Shown: positions 26,149 to 34,951 of the stretch, one piece after another
Position numbering within the stretch: the first letter of the stretch is position 1
Layout of the letters: each line of letters opens with the position of its first letter
Origin: JARFVT01 sp036677425
GTDB lineage: Bacteria; Pseudomonadota; Alphaproteobacteria; UBA8366; Aestuariispiraceae
Direction: 5' to 3'
Assembly (NCBI GenBank): GCA_036677425.1
Contig: JARFVT010000013.1
Coordinates: 620,001-684,000 of the forward strand
Length of the DNA: 64,000 bases
Notes under the pieces: generated by a model
Database searches by the model: none
What the model saw: the letters and a program-made list of their open reading frames with translations, nothing else
Told to the model about the DNA's origin: nothing
Made by a program: the position numbers and the translations under genes

Positions 26149-27633
26149 CTAAGGCTTTTTTCTTGGCCAATATTTGGTATGGCTTAGGAAAACAAACAAA
26201 ACCGAAGAAAGCAGAACCAAAGATAATGGGCTTGTCAGTATTCCAATAAATAAACTCCCAATATCTCCCCCTTCTGAAATTATTGACCTACGCCAATTTT
26301 GATCGATAAGTTTACTCAAAATTATACCTAAAATAACAGGCCCTACTTGATAGCCATATTCTTTTAAGAAATAGCCAAAAAAACCGAATCCTAACATCCA
26401 ATAAATATCAGTTATTGAATTATTCACCGCATATGAGCCAACAATACTAAGCATCAATATAAGCGGAATTAAAACAACCTTAGGCATTTGAATTACTTTG
26501 CTAAACAGGCGTATGCCCGTCAAGCCAAAAATTAGCATGAATATATTGGCAAATAATAGAGCGCTAACTATAAACCAAAATATATCAGGCTTTTCAATCA
26601 TTAACATTGGCCCGGGATTAAGCCCGTGGATAAATAATGCACCAATTATGATTGCAGTCACGGCATCCCCTGGAATTCCTAGGGTTAGCATCGGGATAAA
26701 AGCACCACCCACCGCATCATTATTCGCAGTTTCAGGGGCGACTAATCCCTCTTTTGCGCCTTCGCCAAATGGTGTTTCTGGGTTTTTGGTAGAACGCTTT
26801 GCATAATCATAAGCCATAAGAGCTGCAATATCCCCGCCAGTACCAGGCAATGCGCCAATAATCACCCCTATAGATGAGGATTTTATCGATAAAGGTAGAT
26901 ATTTTAAAATTGATTTCCAAGAGGGTATGATTTTATTAATTTTTTGTTTAACACTGCTTTTTCCAATATTATGTAATTGCACTAATGCCTCAGATGCGCC
27001 AAACATTCCAATCATAACTGCGATAAATGATATTCCTCCCCAAAGCTCAACCACCCCAAATGTAAAACGTTCTTCTGCGGTAAGTGGATCAAGTCCGACT
27101 GTTCCAATTAATAAGCCAAGCGCCCCTGCAAATATGCCTTTAATCAAGCTGTCGCCAGAAAATGAACCAACAAGTAAAATGCCCAATATTGCTAATAATA
27201 AATAATCACGAGGTTGAAAAATAAGAGCAAATTCAGCGACATATGGAGCGGCAGTAGCTAGCACAAATATGCCTATGAACCCGCCAATTGTCGACATCAC
27301 TGTTGAAAGGCCGATTGCCTCACCAGCCTTACCTTTTTTTGCAAGCGGATATCCGTCTAATGCTGTTGCTATTGCAGATGGCGCACCAGGAATATTTAAT
27401 AAAATGGCTGTTCGCGAACCGCCATAGACACCGCCCATATAAATTCCAACAATCAGGCTTAAATCTTCATATACTTCCCATGAAAATGTAAATGAAATTA
27501 ATATTGAAGTTGCCATAGTTACAGATAGGCCAGGAATAGCCCCAACATAAATGCCTGTAAATGTTCCTAATGCCACAAGCGCGATAAGCGAAGGGTCAGA
27601 CCATATATTGAAAAAATATTGAATAATATCCAT
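26149..27633 (-). CDS. tctA: Tripartite tricarboxylate transporter, large permease subunit
   Basis: TctA is the multi-spanning permease that moves a tricarboxylate or related organic acid with ions. The 494-residue protein has 11-12 hydrophobic segments and the two family motifs: VGAIPGLSVTM near the N-terminus and IGALPGTGGDIAALMAYDYA near residue 258 (VGxxPGL and PGxGG type). Its start overlaps the tctB stop by one base. It is the last gene of the tctC-tctB-tctA operon. The substrate is not readable from sequence; the family covers citrate, tartrate, aromatic acids and others. Confidence 0.93.
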   Translation of the reverse strand: MDIIQYFFNIWSDPSLIALVALGTFTGIYVGAIPGLSVTMATSILISFTFSWEVYEDLSLIVGIYMGGVYGGSRTAILLNIPGAPSAIATALDGYPLAKKGKAGEAIGLSTVMSTIGGFIGIFVLATAAPYVAEFALIFQPRDYLLLAILGILLVGSFSGDSLIKGIFAGALGLLIGTVGLDPLTAEERFTFGVVELWGGISFIAVMIGMFGASEALVQLHNIGKSSVKQKINKIIPSWKSILKYLPLSIKSSSIGVIIGALPGTGGDIAALMAYDYAKRSTKNPETPFGEGAKEGLVAPETANNDAVGGAFIPMLTLGIPGDAVTAIIIGALFIHGLNPGPMLMIEKPDIFWFIVSALLFANIFMLIFGLTGIRLFSKVIQMPKVVLIPLILMLSIVGSYAVNNSITDIYWMLGFGFFGYFLKEYGYQVGPVILGIILSKLIDQNWRRSIISEGGDIGSLFIGILTSPLSLVLLSSVLFVFLSHTKYWPRKKP

Positions 27634-28151
27634 TATTTAATATTCCAAAGAATAATAAAATTTTCTAACCATGCCCAAATTTCACGTTCTGGAATAATAC
27701 CCTCAGGCATAATAACAGAGAAAACCATGTGAAATAAAATATAAATTATAAATAAAGATAAGAAAGCAACGCCTAAACTAAATTTTAAATTTCCTTTATT
27801 AAGAAAATAAATGCTGCCGCTTAAAAAATAATAAGCAGAGATTAGAAAACCAATATTTTGCAGCATAAGCGCAAATATTAAAATAAAGATAGAAATAATA
27901 ATAATATTTTTTGGTAATATATCTTTCCAAAATAAAATTGAATTATTTATTCCCAATTTTGTTGATTTTAATAATATTATTATCGATGAAATAACCATAA
28001 TAAATGAAACAGCCATTGGAAATGATCCAGGCGAACTTAAAGAATCAAAGCCAGATATTCCATATGCTTGCCAAGTTAAAAATAAACTAAATATTACCAA
28101 TATTACTACGAATGCAGTCTCGCCTGGCTTTTTTTCATTATTAGTTTCCAT
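27633..28151 (-). CDS. tctB: Tripartite tricarboxylate transporter, small permease subunit
   Basis: TctB is the small membrane subunit of the transporter. The 172-residue protein has four hydrophobic segments (about 12-28, 42-62, 78-108, 118-145), with the typical LSSPGSFPMAVSFIM after the first. Small size and position between tctC and tctA support the call more than any motif, because this subunit diverges quickly. It overlaps tctA by one base. Confidence 0.85.
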   Translation of the reverse strand: METNNEKKPGETAFVVILVIFSLFLTWQAYGISGFDSLSSPGSFPMAVSFIMVISSIIILLKSTKLGINNSILFWKDILPKNIIIISIFILIFALMLQNIGFLISAYYFLSGSIYFLNKGNLKFSLGVAFLSLFIIYILFHMVFSVIMPEGIIPEREIWAWLENFIILWNIK

Positions 28152-28178
28152 TTTATGCCTGCTGTTTTTTAATTAAAA

Positions 28179-28212
28179 TTGCGCCCTTGTTGTAAATGCA
28201 AGAAGGGCGCAA
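28179..28212 (-). terminator. Hairpin between tctC and tctB, probable attenuator
   Basis: The perfect 10-base stem ttgcgccctt/aagggcgcaa sits just after the tctC reading frame and before tctB. A partial terminator here would lower permease synthesis relative to the binding protein, as is usual for binding-protein-dependent transporters. Confidence 0.75.
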
Positions 28213-28222
28213 AATATTTTTT

Positions 28223-29215
28223 TTATGGTTTAGCAATTCCAAATTTTTCTGGAGAATGTTTAGCGATACCAGCATCCCATACAATCCAAGATGTTACCGA
28301 TTGCCATTTTGTAAGAAATTTAGCTGCCTCATCACCCGAAATATTCATGATTTTGAAACCTCTATCCGCCATTAATTTTTGAAATTTAGGGTTTTTCACG
28401 CCTTCTTTCTAAGCATGTTAAAGTTTTGCAACAATATTATCAGCTGTGCCTTTTTTTACAAACACACCAAAGAAAGGCCCCCAAGGTAAATAGGGTTTAT
28501 ATGCTGGATATTCATCAGGACTAGGGGGAATTCCTTTAAGTGCAGCATTTTCTTTTGAATCCACTAAAGCTATTACTTTAATGCGGCCCGCTTTGACAGC
28601 TTCAATAGCAGCACCAAGAACAGCTGGCATAACGTCAATTGCTCCACTTTGTAATGCCGTAAGCGCAGGTCCATCGCCATCATAAGGTACAGAAATAACA
28701 GGAATTTTAACTTGTGTGCTCAACATAGCGCTAACAACCGATGCTAAGCCACCTGGGCCAGTTGAACCAAATTTAACCTTATTTGGGTTATCTTTAATAT
28801 ATGCAACCATTTCTTTAAAATTGTTATATGGCACATTATTATTTGCCACCAATAGCGGGACACCACGCGCAAGAATATTAATTGGAATAAATTCAGAATA
28901 ATCGGTATTTCCAAGTCCCATAACTTTATAAAGCATAGGGTTTTCTGCACCCATCAATAATGTGTAACCATCTGCTGGCTTAGACGCAGTATATTTTACA
29001 GCGATTGCACCAACACCACCTGGTCTATTCTGCATGATGATATCTTCACCTAATACAGCCTCAGCATGCGGTGTAACCGAACGCATCACAGTATCAGTCG
29101 AACCACCAGCAGCCCATTGAATAATGCCGTGAACATCCTTTTCTGGATAATCTGCAAATGCGCTTGTTGCTGTTAAAATAGCAATTATTAATATTGATAA
29201 AATTTGTTTTTTCAT
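28223..29215 (-). pseudogene. tctC: Tripartite tricarboxylate transporter binding protein with two in-frame stops
   Basis: TctC is the periplasmic solute receptor. The frame begins with a clear signal peptide (cleavage after TSAFA, residue 21), and the mature protein has the family features IIQWAAGGSTDTVMR, NRPGGVGAIAV and FGSTGPGG. After residue 265 (NIVAKL) comes TAA at 28418-28420, then two codons and TAG. The same frame then continues with KEGVKNPKFQKLMADRGF and WDAGIAKH to a natural stop at 28223. Normal proteins have about 320-330 residues, and this frame read through would give 330. The missing part is the C-terminal helix and strand region that closes the lobe. Causes may be recent nonsense mutations or sequence error. 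Confidence 0.8.
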
Positions 29216-29436
29216 TATTTTTTCTCCCTTAAAAGTAAATTTTATATCTTAATTATAGATGTGGCTAATATTTTGTTATTATGATTTGCTAGTTTCTTAA
29301 CGTCAAATATATAGTTTTACTAATAAATAATATTTTAACTCTATTATTAAATATATATCAATAAAATAGCCTGCCCGTGGTAATGCTGGTATGTTATTTT
29401 GTTAGATATCTATGATTTATAGATTAGTAACAAAAA

Positions 29437-29700
29437 TCAACGGTCAAATTTTGTTGGTTTTTCTAATGCATAAACCGCATCGGTAATATTTTCCATGCGT
29501 TGTTCTAAAATGGCTTGTGCGTCATATATACCACGATTGTAAAAATAACTGCCAATTTCATCAGTGATGAAATCTAGTAAAAACTGTGCCTCAACATTAC
29601 CTAATTCTTGGTCTAATTCCTTATCAAAATAATCTTGTAGGCTTTTGGCGATAATATTTTTTTCGCTTGATGAAAATTCAATTTTGGATTTATCAGACAT
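29437..29700 (-). CDS. DUF2164 family protein
   Basis: An 87-residue, acidic, probably cytoplasmic protein of unknown function. It matches the DUF2164 pattern: QDYFDKELDQELGNVEAQF, then LLDFITDEIGSYFYNRG and YDAQAILEQRM. It has no transmembrane segment and no known catalytic motif. It lies 38 bases before purK on the same strand and may share its transcript. Confidence 0.8.
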   Translation of the reverse strand: MSDKSKIEFSSSEKNIIAKSLQDYFDKELDQELGNVEAQFLLDFITDEIGSYFYNRGIYDAQAILEQRMENITDAVYALEKPTKFDR

Positions 29701-29738
29701 AATTAAACCTCACTTTATGGCTGTTATATATATTTATT

Positions 29739-30842
29739 TTAGTTTTTAAATTTAAACAGTCGATTAACATGTCCCATCTTGCGACCATCTTTGACATCAC
29801 ATTTGCCATATAGATGTAAATGAGCCCCTTGTTCGGCAATTATTTTAGGCCAAATATCAATATTTGTCCCAAGTAAATTTTGCATTTCCGCATCGCCAAG
29901 CCGTTCAACACTGCCCAATGGTAGATTGCAAACGGCCCGTACCAATTGTTCAAATTGCGATGTAACACAGGCATCTTGCGTCCAATGGCCTGAATTATGC
30001 GGCCTTGGGGCAACTTCATTGACTAAAATATCGCCATTTTTACAAATAAACATTTCAACCGCTAATAAGCCAATAACATCGAATTTTTCTATGGCTAATA
30101 TTGCTTGTTCTATTGCCTTTACCGCCATGTGGGGGCTTATATTTGCTGGTACAATCGTTTTATCAAGAATATGGTTTTTATGCAGATTTTCAACCGCATC
30201 AAATGCGGCTATTTGTCCATCATGATTTCTAGCGGCGATTACTGATATTTCTTTGTCAAAATCAATGAATCCCTCAAGTATAGCTTCGACTTTGCCAATT
30301 TCATTCCATATGCTGGGTAGGTCGCTATCATGGGTAATTTTAATTTGCCCTTTACCGTCATAACCACCGCGTGTAGTTTTTAAAATTGCTGGTAATTTTA
30401 ATTTAGTAACGCCAGATTTTAAATCTTCAAGGCTGTTAACCATATGCCAAGGCGCAGTTTTAATGCCAATTTGATTTAAAAATAATTTTTCAGATACCCT
30501 GTTTTGGGCAATATTTAAAACTTCGGCGCTGGGATAAACATTAATATCATGATTGGTTATAATATGTTTTATTGCCGCAACGGGCACATTTTCAAACTCC
30601 AATGTTATGACATCACAACCGGCGGCAAAGTCCGATAATGCCTGATAATCATCATATTCGGCCATTGTATGGTTTTTTGATACTTGTGATGCGGGGCAAT
30701 CGGCTTGTGGTTCAAAATTATGGCATGAATAACCAAGATTTGCCGCTGCCAAGGCTGTCATGCGCCCCAATTGTCCGCCACCTAAAATACCAATGGTTGA
30801 ACCGGGTGATATTACATGGTTTGCACTGTTAATTTTAGTCAT
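29739..30842 (-). CDS. purK: 5-(carboxyamino)imidazole ribonucleotide synthase
   Basis: PurK uses ATP and bicarbonate to form N5-CAIR in purine synthesis. The ATP-grasp protein begins near GSTIGILGGGQLGRM and has the glycine-rich loop KTTRGGYDGKGQ (near 150), metal-binding residues in LLAVEMF, and VNEVAPRPHNSGHWT near residue 270. ATG 30842 (MTKINSAN) gives 367 residues and matches the family. Longer in-frame starts at TTG 30896 or ATG 30866 are possible and would sit closer to the purE stop. It forms the standard purE-purK pair. Confidence 0.93.
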   Translation of the reverse strand: MTKINSANHVISPGSTIGILGGGQLGRMTALAAANLGYSCHNFEPQADCPASQVSKNHTMAEYDDYQALSDFAAGCDVITLEFENVPVAAIKHIITNHDINVYPSAEVLNIAQNRVSEKLFLNQIGIKTAPWHMVNSLEDLKSGVTKLKLPAILKTTRGGYDGKGQIKITHDSDLPSIWNEIGKVEAILEGFIDFDKEISVIAARNHDGQIAAFDAVENLHKNHILDKTIVPANISPHMAVKAIEQAILAIEKFDVIGLLAVEMFICKNGDILVNEVAPRPHNSGHWTQDACVTSQFEQLVRAVCNLPLGSVERLGDAEMQNLLGTNIDIWPKIIAEQGAHLHLYGKCDVKDGRKMGHVNRLFKFKN

Positions 30843-30900
30843 TATCAATAGGCTCTTCAGCAACATTAGCGGTTTGTTGGGTACGAAATTATTCAATATT

Positions 30901-31356
30901 TTAGGTTATTTCTTCATTATTTAATGCCAAAATTGCCGCCGCTTGCAAGCCCGCATTAATTGCACCTGCCTTGCCAATTGCAAAAGTTCCAACGGGAATG
31001 CCACCCGGCATTTGCACGATTGATAACAAGCTATCATTACCATTTAATGCCTGTGATTGAATTGGCACGCCAAGCACGGGTAGTATAGTCATGGCGGCGA
31101 CCATGCCCGGTAAATGTGCAGCACCACCAGCACCAGCAATTATTATATGCAACCCACGAGACTTTGCCGATTTAGCATAATTAATTAGCCGATCAGGGGT
31201 GCGATGGGCAGAAATTATCTTAACCTCAAACTCAACGCCAAGCGATTCTAATATATCGGCGCAATATTTCATGGTTGGCCAGTCAGATTGCGACCCCATT
31301 ATAACGCCAATTTTTATTGAAGGCTGCACTTTTACCAGCGATAACTTTTCAAACAT
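30901..31356 (-). CDS. purE: N5-carboxyaminoimidazole ribonucleotide mutase
   Basis: PurE converts N5-CAIR to CAIR. The 151-residue class I enzyme shows IGVIMGSQSDWPTM (near 16-29), ISAHRTPDR with the catalytic histidine (near 48-56), AGAGGAAHLPGMVA, and MPGGIPVGTFAIG. It is the first gene of the purE-purK unit. Three 16-base direct repeats lie just upstream at 31389-31435, where the promoter should be. Confidence 0.96.
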   Translation of the reverse strand: MFEKLSLVKVQPSIKIGVIMGSQSDWPTMKYCADILESLGVEFEVKIISAHRTPDRLINYAKSAKSRGLHIIIAGAGGAAHLPGMVAAMTILPVLGVPIQSQALNGNDSLLSIVQMPGGIPVGTFAIGKAGAINAGLQAAAILALNNEEIT

Positions 31357-31388
31357 TACTTAACCTTATAGATCTAATGATTATTGTT

Positions 31389-31435
31389 AAATATATACTA
31401 GGCTAAATATATACTAGGCCAAATATATACTAGGC
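31389..31435. repeat. Three 16-base direct repeats upstream of purE
   Basis: Units of aaatatatactaggc start at 31389, 31405 and 31421, separated by one base. They sit in the divergent region between purE and the GGDEF-like gene. They could be binding sites for a regulator or a simple expansion. Confidence 0.9.
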
Positions 31436-31471
31436 AAGGGGTAAAGCTATCTTTTATGATTAAAATATGCT

Positions 31472-32320
31472 ATGGTGATAATTATGAAAATTGATGATTC
31501 TGATGCAGTCCGTCATAAAATACCACTTGATGCCAAGCGCAATGTGCCGCAGGTTGGCGCGATTACCCCCGCACGCCAAAAATACAGCTATCCATTAATT
31601 GAAAATTCAAACTTAATATATGGCGATCATGAATCGCAATCTGATAATTATAATGGCGGTTCTTTTGATAATCATAATGATGAAAATATCGATAGCACAA
31701 ATATTAATGACCAATATATTGGCAATATTGATGGGCTTAATGATATTGAAATACCACCAAAAATAACGGCTATTATGGATAACATGATGGCGGAAATAAC
31801 AAAATTGCGTGGCGAGTTAGATCAAGCGCATCAGAGAGTTACGTTCCTTGAAGATAAAGGTGATCATGACCCGATTGCAAAATGCCTAACCGCAGTTGCG
31901 TTTCATCGCTATTTAACAAAGATTTTATTATTGGATAAGGATAATTATAATAATAGCAGCCTTGCCATGGTAACCGTTAAAAATTGGGATGATATTCACC
32001 ATGGAATGAATAGACAAAGTGATGAAAAAGTTATTCATCATATGGCGACAATATTAGCTGAATTGGTTGATATTGGCGATGTGATTGGCCATATTTCCGA
32101 TGATCAATTTGCCATTATATTAACTGCATCAAATAAAGATAAAGCCCAAATATTTATTGATCAAATGAATCTTAATCTTAAAAATAACCCACTGATATTA
32201 TCATTTAAAACTATTGAAATAAACTCGCAATGGATAATAATTTCATTAGCAGAATTTAATAATGCCGATGATGTCATGGTTGCTGCTGATCGTAAAATGC
32301 GATTGTTCTTGAATAAATAA
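31472..32320 (+). CDS. Degenerate GGDEF-domain protein
   Basis: The 282-residue protein has a polar, asparagine- and aspartate-rich N-terminal half without a recognised domain, a short coiled coil (about 105-130), and a C-terminal GGDEF-fold domain beginning DHDPIAKCLTAVAFHRYL, which corresponds to the usual DPLTGLxNRRxF. The active-site loop reads HISDDQFAIIL where GG(D/E)EF is expected, so it cannot be an active diguanylate cyclase. It may be a structural or c-di-GMP/GTP-binding regulator. The start is ATG 31472 or ATG 31484. Confidence 0.72.
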   Translation: MVIIMKIDDSDAVRHKIPLDAKRNVPQVGAITPARQKYSYPLIENSNLIYGDHESQSDNYNGGSFDNHNDENIDSTNINDQYIGNIDGLNDIEIPPKITAIMDNMMAEITKLRGELDQAHQRVTFLEDKGDHDPIAKCLTAVAFHRYLTKILLLDKDNYNNSSLAMVTVKNWDDIHHGMNRQSDEKVIHHMATILAELVDIGDVIGHISDDQFAIILTASNKDKAQIFIDQMNLNLKNNPLILSFKTIEINSQWIIISLAEFNNADDVMVAADRKMRLFLNK

Positions 32321-32328
32321 TAAATATA

Positions 32329-32535
32329 TTAAGCAATTATATCGGGTATTAATTTATTTTCAAAAATCATAATATTATCTTTTAATATAAGCTTGCGTTT
32401 TTTTAATCGTTGTAACTCTAATTGATCAAAAGGTGTATTTTTTTGAATTTTTAATATAATATTGTCTAAATTACGATGTTCGTCTTTTAGCTGATTTATC
32501 TTTAGGGTGATTAATTCTTTTTCGTTTAAATCCAT
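32329..32535 (-). CDS. DUF465 (YdcH-like) family protein
   Basis: A 68-residue helical hairpin protein. The family pattern is visible as LKDEHRNLDNIILK and, after a short turn with a proline, LQRLKKRKLILKDNI. Function is unknown; such small proteins are common in alphaproteobacteria, often in several copies. It converges with the degenerate GGDEF gene. Confidence 0.82.
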   Translation of the reverse strand: MDLNEKELITLKINQLKDEHRNLDNIILKIQKNTPFDQLELQRLKKRKLILKDNIMIFENKLIPDIIA

Positions 32536-32691
32536 GTTATTTAATAATCATTTTATCACTGGTTGTTTTAATTATTGATTATTATGTTAACATAATTATA
32601 TAAATTATAATAGTGAGAAAATTTCCAAATAATATTATGAAAATTAACTTAATGGTTAATAAATTAAAAAAAATCAAATTAGTGATGGTTT

Positions 32692-33459
32692 TTAATTTAA
32701 TTTCGCGCCCATCGCATCAACATAATCTTCAAGCCCGTTATTTTCGATAGTTTTTTTATTACTATTGATCATATTTTGTCGATTTTGACGATAAAGAATT
32801 CTTGTCTCCGCATAGAAATCTAACGATGATTTTTTTAAATCTTTGATTTGCTCTAATTTACCTGCACGCCAATTTAGGTTATCGATTGCTATTTTTGTCC
32901 AATTAATCCAATGATTATCCGTATTTTTAGCATATATAGTAAGTGGATCAAAATTAGAATCAACAATTCCACCAACTGCGCTGCGTACGGTTTTTGAACC
33001 TAATATGGGCAAAACTAAATAAGGTCCCTCGCTTACACCCCAACCAGCCAATGTTTGCCCAAAATCTTCATCATGATATTCAATACCCGCATCATTTGCC
33101 AAGTCAAATAAACCAAATACCATAGAATTTAACATAAGCCGTGATAGGCTGTCGCTGGCAGCCCTACCATTGGCTTGTAGAATATCATTCATTAAAATTA
33201 CAGGGGTATTTAAAAACCGTATAAAATTTGTAACTATATTTTGACTAAATTGTGGTACCGCTAGGTTATAAATGACGGTGGCTGGCTCAAATATAATTTT
33301 ATCAAATATTTGGTTAAATTTAAATACAGTTCGATTTAATGGCTCTAACGGGTCATTAATTTCATTATATCTTATTAAATCATCTGTTCCCGTCGGCGGC
33401 GTTGCACAGGCAAATAACGTGAAACATATAATTAAACTAAATATTTTTTTTAAAAACAT
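32692..33459 (-). CDS. mlaA: MlaA (VacJ) family outer-membrane lipoprotein
   Basis: MlaA removes misplaced phospholipids from the outer leaflet of the outer membrane and passes them to the Mla shuttle. The protein has a lipoprotein signal with the lipobox LFAC (near 14-17 from ATG 33459), then NDPLEPLNRTVFKFN, NTPVILMNDILQ, and EDFGQTLAGWGVSEGPYLVLP, all typical of the family. The length is about 255 residues. Start 33459 gives a normal signal peptide; a start at 33492 would add 11 residues. No other mla gene is in the window. Confidence 0.93.
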   Translation of the reverse strand: MFLKKIFSLIICFTLFACATPPTGTDDLIRYNEINDPLEPLNRTVFKFNQIFDKIIFEPATVIYNLAVPQFSQNIVTNFIRFLNTPVILMNDILQANGRAASDSLSRLMLNSMVFGLFDLANDAGIEYHDEDFGQTLAGWGVSEGPYLVLPILGSKTVRSAVGGIVDSNFDPLTIYAKNTDNHWINWTKIAIDNLNWRAGKLEQIKDLKKSSLDFYAETRILYRQNRQNMINSNKKTIENNGLEDYVDAMGAKLN

Positions 33460-33809
33460 GTGTTTTTTGAAAATCATGAAATTATAATTCATACTCTAAA
33501 TTAACCAAACTAAATAAATTTTTTATTTACACAAGTGATAAAGTTTATATCAGATAGTATAATTATAAATTTAATATATTATTTAGACTGTTATTATGCA
33601 ATAATATTTTTACCTAAATTACATATTGATATGTTGCATATTTATCACTAAGCATGATGATATAATTGAATTTTAATTAAAAATTCAATATTTTACTTTA
33701 AAAAATACTAAATATAAAATATATAATACTTAATTATAAATTAGTTTATGTAAATATGCTGCTTTTGATTTGTTATTATAAAACAGTAATCATAGCTTTA
33801 GGAGTGGAC
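33460..33809. promoter_or_regulatory. AT-rich divergent intergenic region
   Basis: About 350 bases between mlaA and the diguanylate cyclase gene, extremely AT-rich. No convincing gene, RNA or repeat is visible; it should hold the promoters of both divergent genes. Confidence 0.4.
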
Positions 33810-34913
33810 TTGGAATTTACTGATGAGTTTGACGCAACATTTACATTAGCAGAAAAAATTATGGTGGTTGTTGCTGATTATAAAATACCATTGTTACCTG
33901 AAATATATGCTGTTTTATATAGTCGCTTTACTAATTTAAATGCTGATCTATCTTGTGAAGTTGATGAGTTATTAAAAAAAACTGAACCAATAAAATCAGG
34001 AAATTATATTGGGCAGAATTTAACTAATATATATAATAAATATTATGGTATGTTTGATGTGGCGGAAGTCGTTGATAGTAGCGTTTTACAAATGGAAGAT
34101 AAAATTTCTAATGTTTTAGATGCGATTGCAACTGCATCTGGCAGCAACAAAGAATATGGCGACAGTTTACAGGAAAATATTGGCGATTTAAAAAACAAGC
34201 CTAGCTCTGTTAAAATTTCTTCCATATTGGATAGATTGGTTAATCATACAGAATCCATAATACATAAAAATGAAGATTTGAAGGTTAAATTGAATGAATC
34301 TGCGCTTGAAATAAGTTATTTACAAAAAAACTTAGGAACGGCAAAACGCGAAGCATTGGTCGATGGCCTGACTGGCATCGCTAATCGTAGATGGTTTGAT
34401 ATTTTAATAAAAGAGACCATATGTAATTTTAATAAAACAGAAAAACCATTTTGTGTTGCAATGGTTGATATTGATCATTTTAAAATATTTAATGATACCT
34501 ATGGTCATCAAATAGGCGATAAAGTTTTGAAAGCAGTTTCAAATATAATTAATAATAGCATCAGAGAATATGACATTGCCGCAAGATATGGCGGTGAAGA
34601 ATTTGCACTTATTTTACCAAATATTGAGTTGATGGCGGCCTTTTCTGTATGTGAACGTATGCGTATTGGGGTTTCTGGTAAAAAACTTCGGAATAGAAAT
34701 ACTGGTAAAAGTTTAGGCGGATTGAATATTTCCATCGGGATTGCGGAATTTAAATCAGGAGAAACAGGCGATGATGTTTTAGGACGCGCTGATTATTGTT
34801 TATATGAAGCAAAAGAAAATGGTCGTAATATGACATTTTACGAAGGCTTAATGGAAGAATCTGATATCGTTGTAAATAATTCCCACGATGATATTAATAT
34901 AGATTTAAATTAA
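33810..34913 (+). CDS. Diguanylate cyclase
   Basis: It makes cyclic di-GMP from two GTP. The C-terminal GGDEF domain is complete: DGLTGIANRRWFD, then DIDHFKIFNDTYGHQIGD, and the active-site loop ARYGGEEFALILP. No RxxD inhibitory site is evident five residues before the GGEEF. The N-terminal half is a helical domain common in alphaproteobacterial cyclases (LPEIYAVLYSRFTN type), followed by a coiled coil. TTG 33810 is preferred because aggag lies 5 bases upstream; an ATG at 33756 without a ribosome site is the alternative. The TTG start gives 367 residues. Confidence 0.9.
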   Translation: MEFTDEFDATFTLAEKIMVVVADYKIPLLPEIYAVLYSRFTNLNADLSCEVDELLKKTEPIKSGNYIGQNLTNIYNKYYGMFDVAEVVDSSVLQMEDKISNVLDAIATASGSNKEYGDSLQENIGDLKNKPSSVKISSILDRLVNHTESIIHKNEDLKVKLNESALEISYLQKNLGTAKREALVDGLTGIANRRWFDILIKETICNFNKTEKPFCVAMVDIDHFKIFNDTYGHQIGDKVLKAVSNIINNSIREYDIAARYGGEEFALILPNIELMAAFSVCERMRIGVSGKKLRNRNTGKSLGGLNISIGIAEFKSGETGDDVLGRADYCLYEAKENGRNMTFYEGLMEESDIVVNNSHDDINIDLN

Positions 34914-34951
34914 ATAGTTATTATTCATACTTAATTTTAGTGTAATATAGG

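Noticed and set aside
28174..28382. ORF on the plus strand after tctC
   Set aside because: The minus strand here reads as the C-terminus of TctC and explains the sequence.
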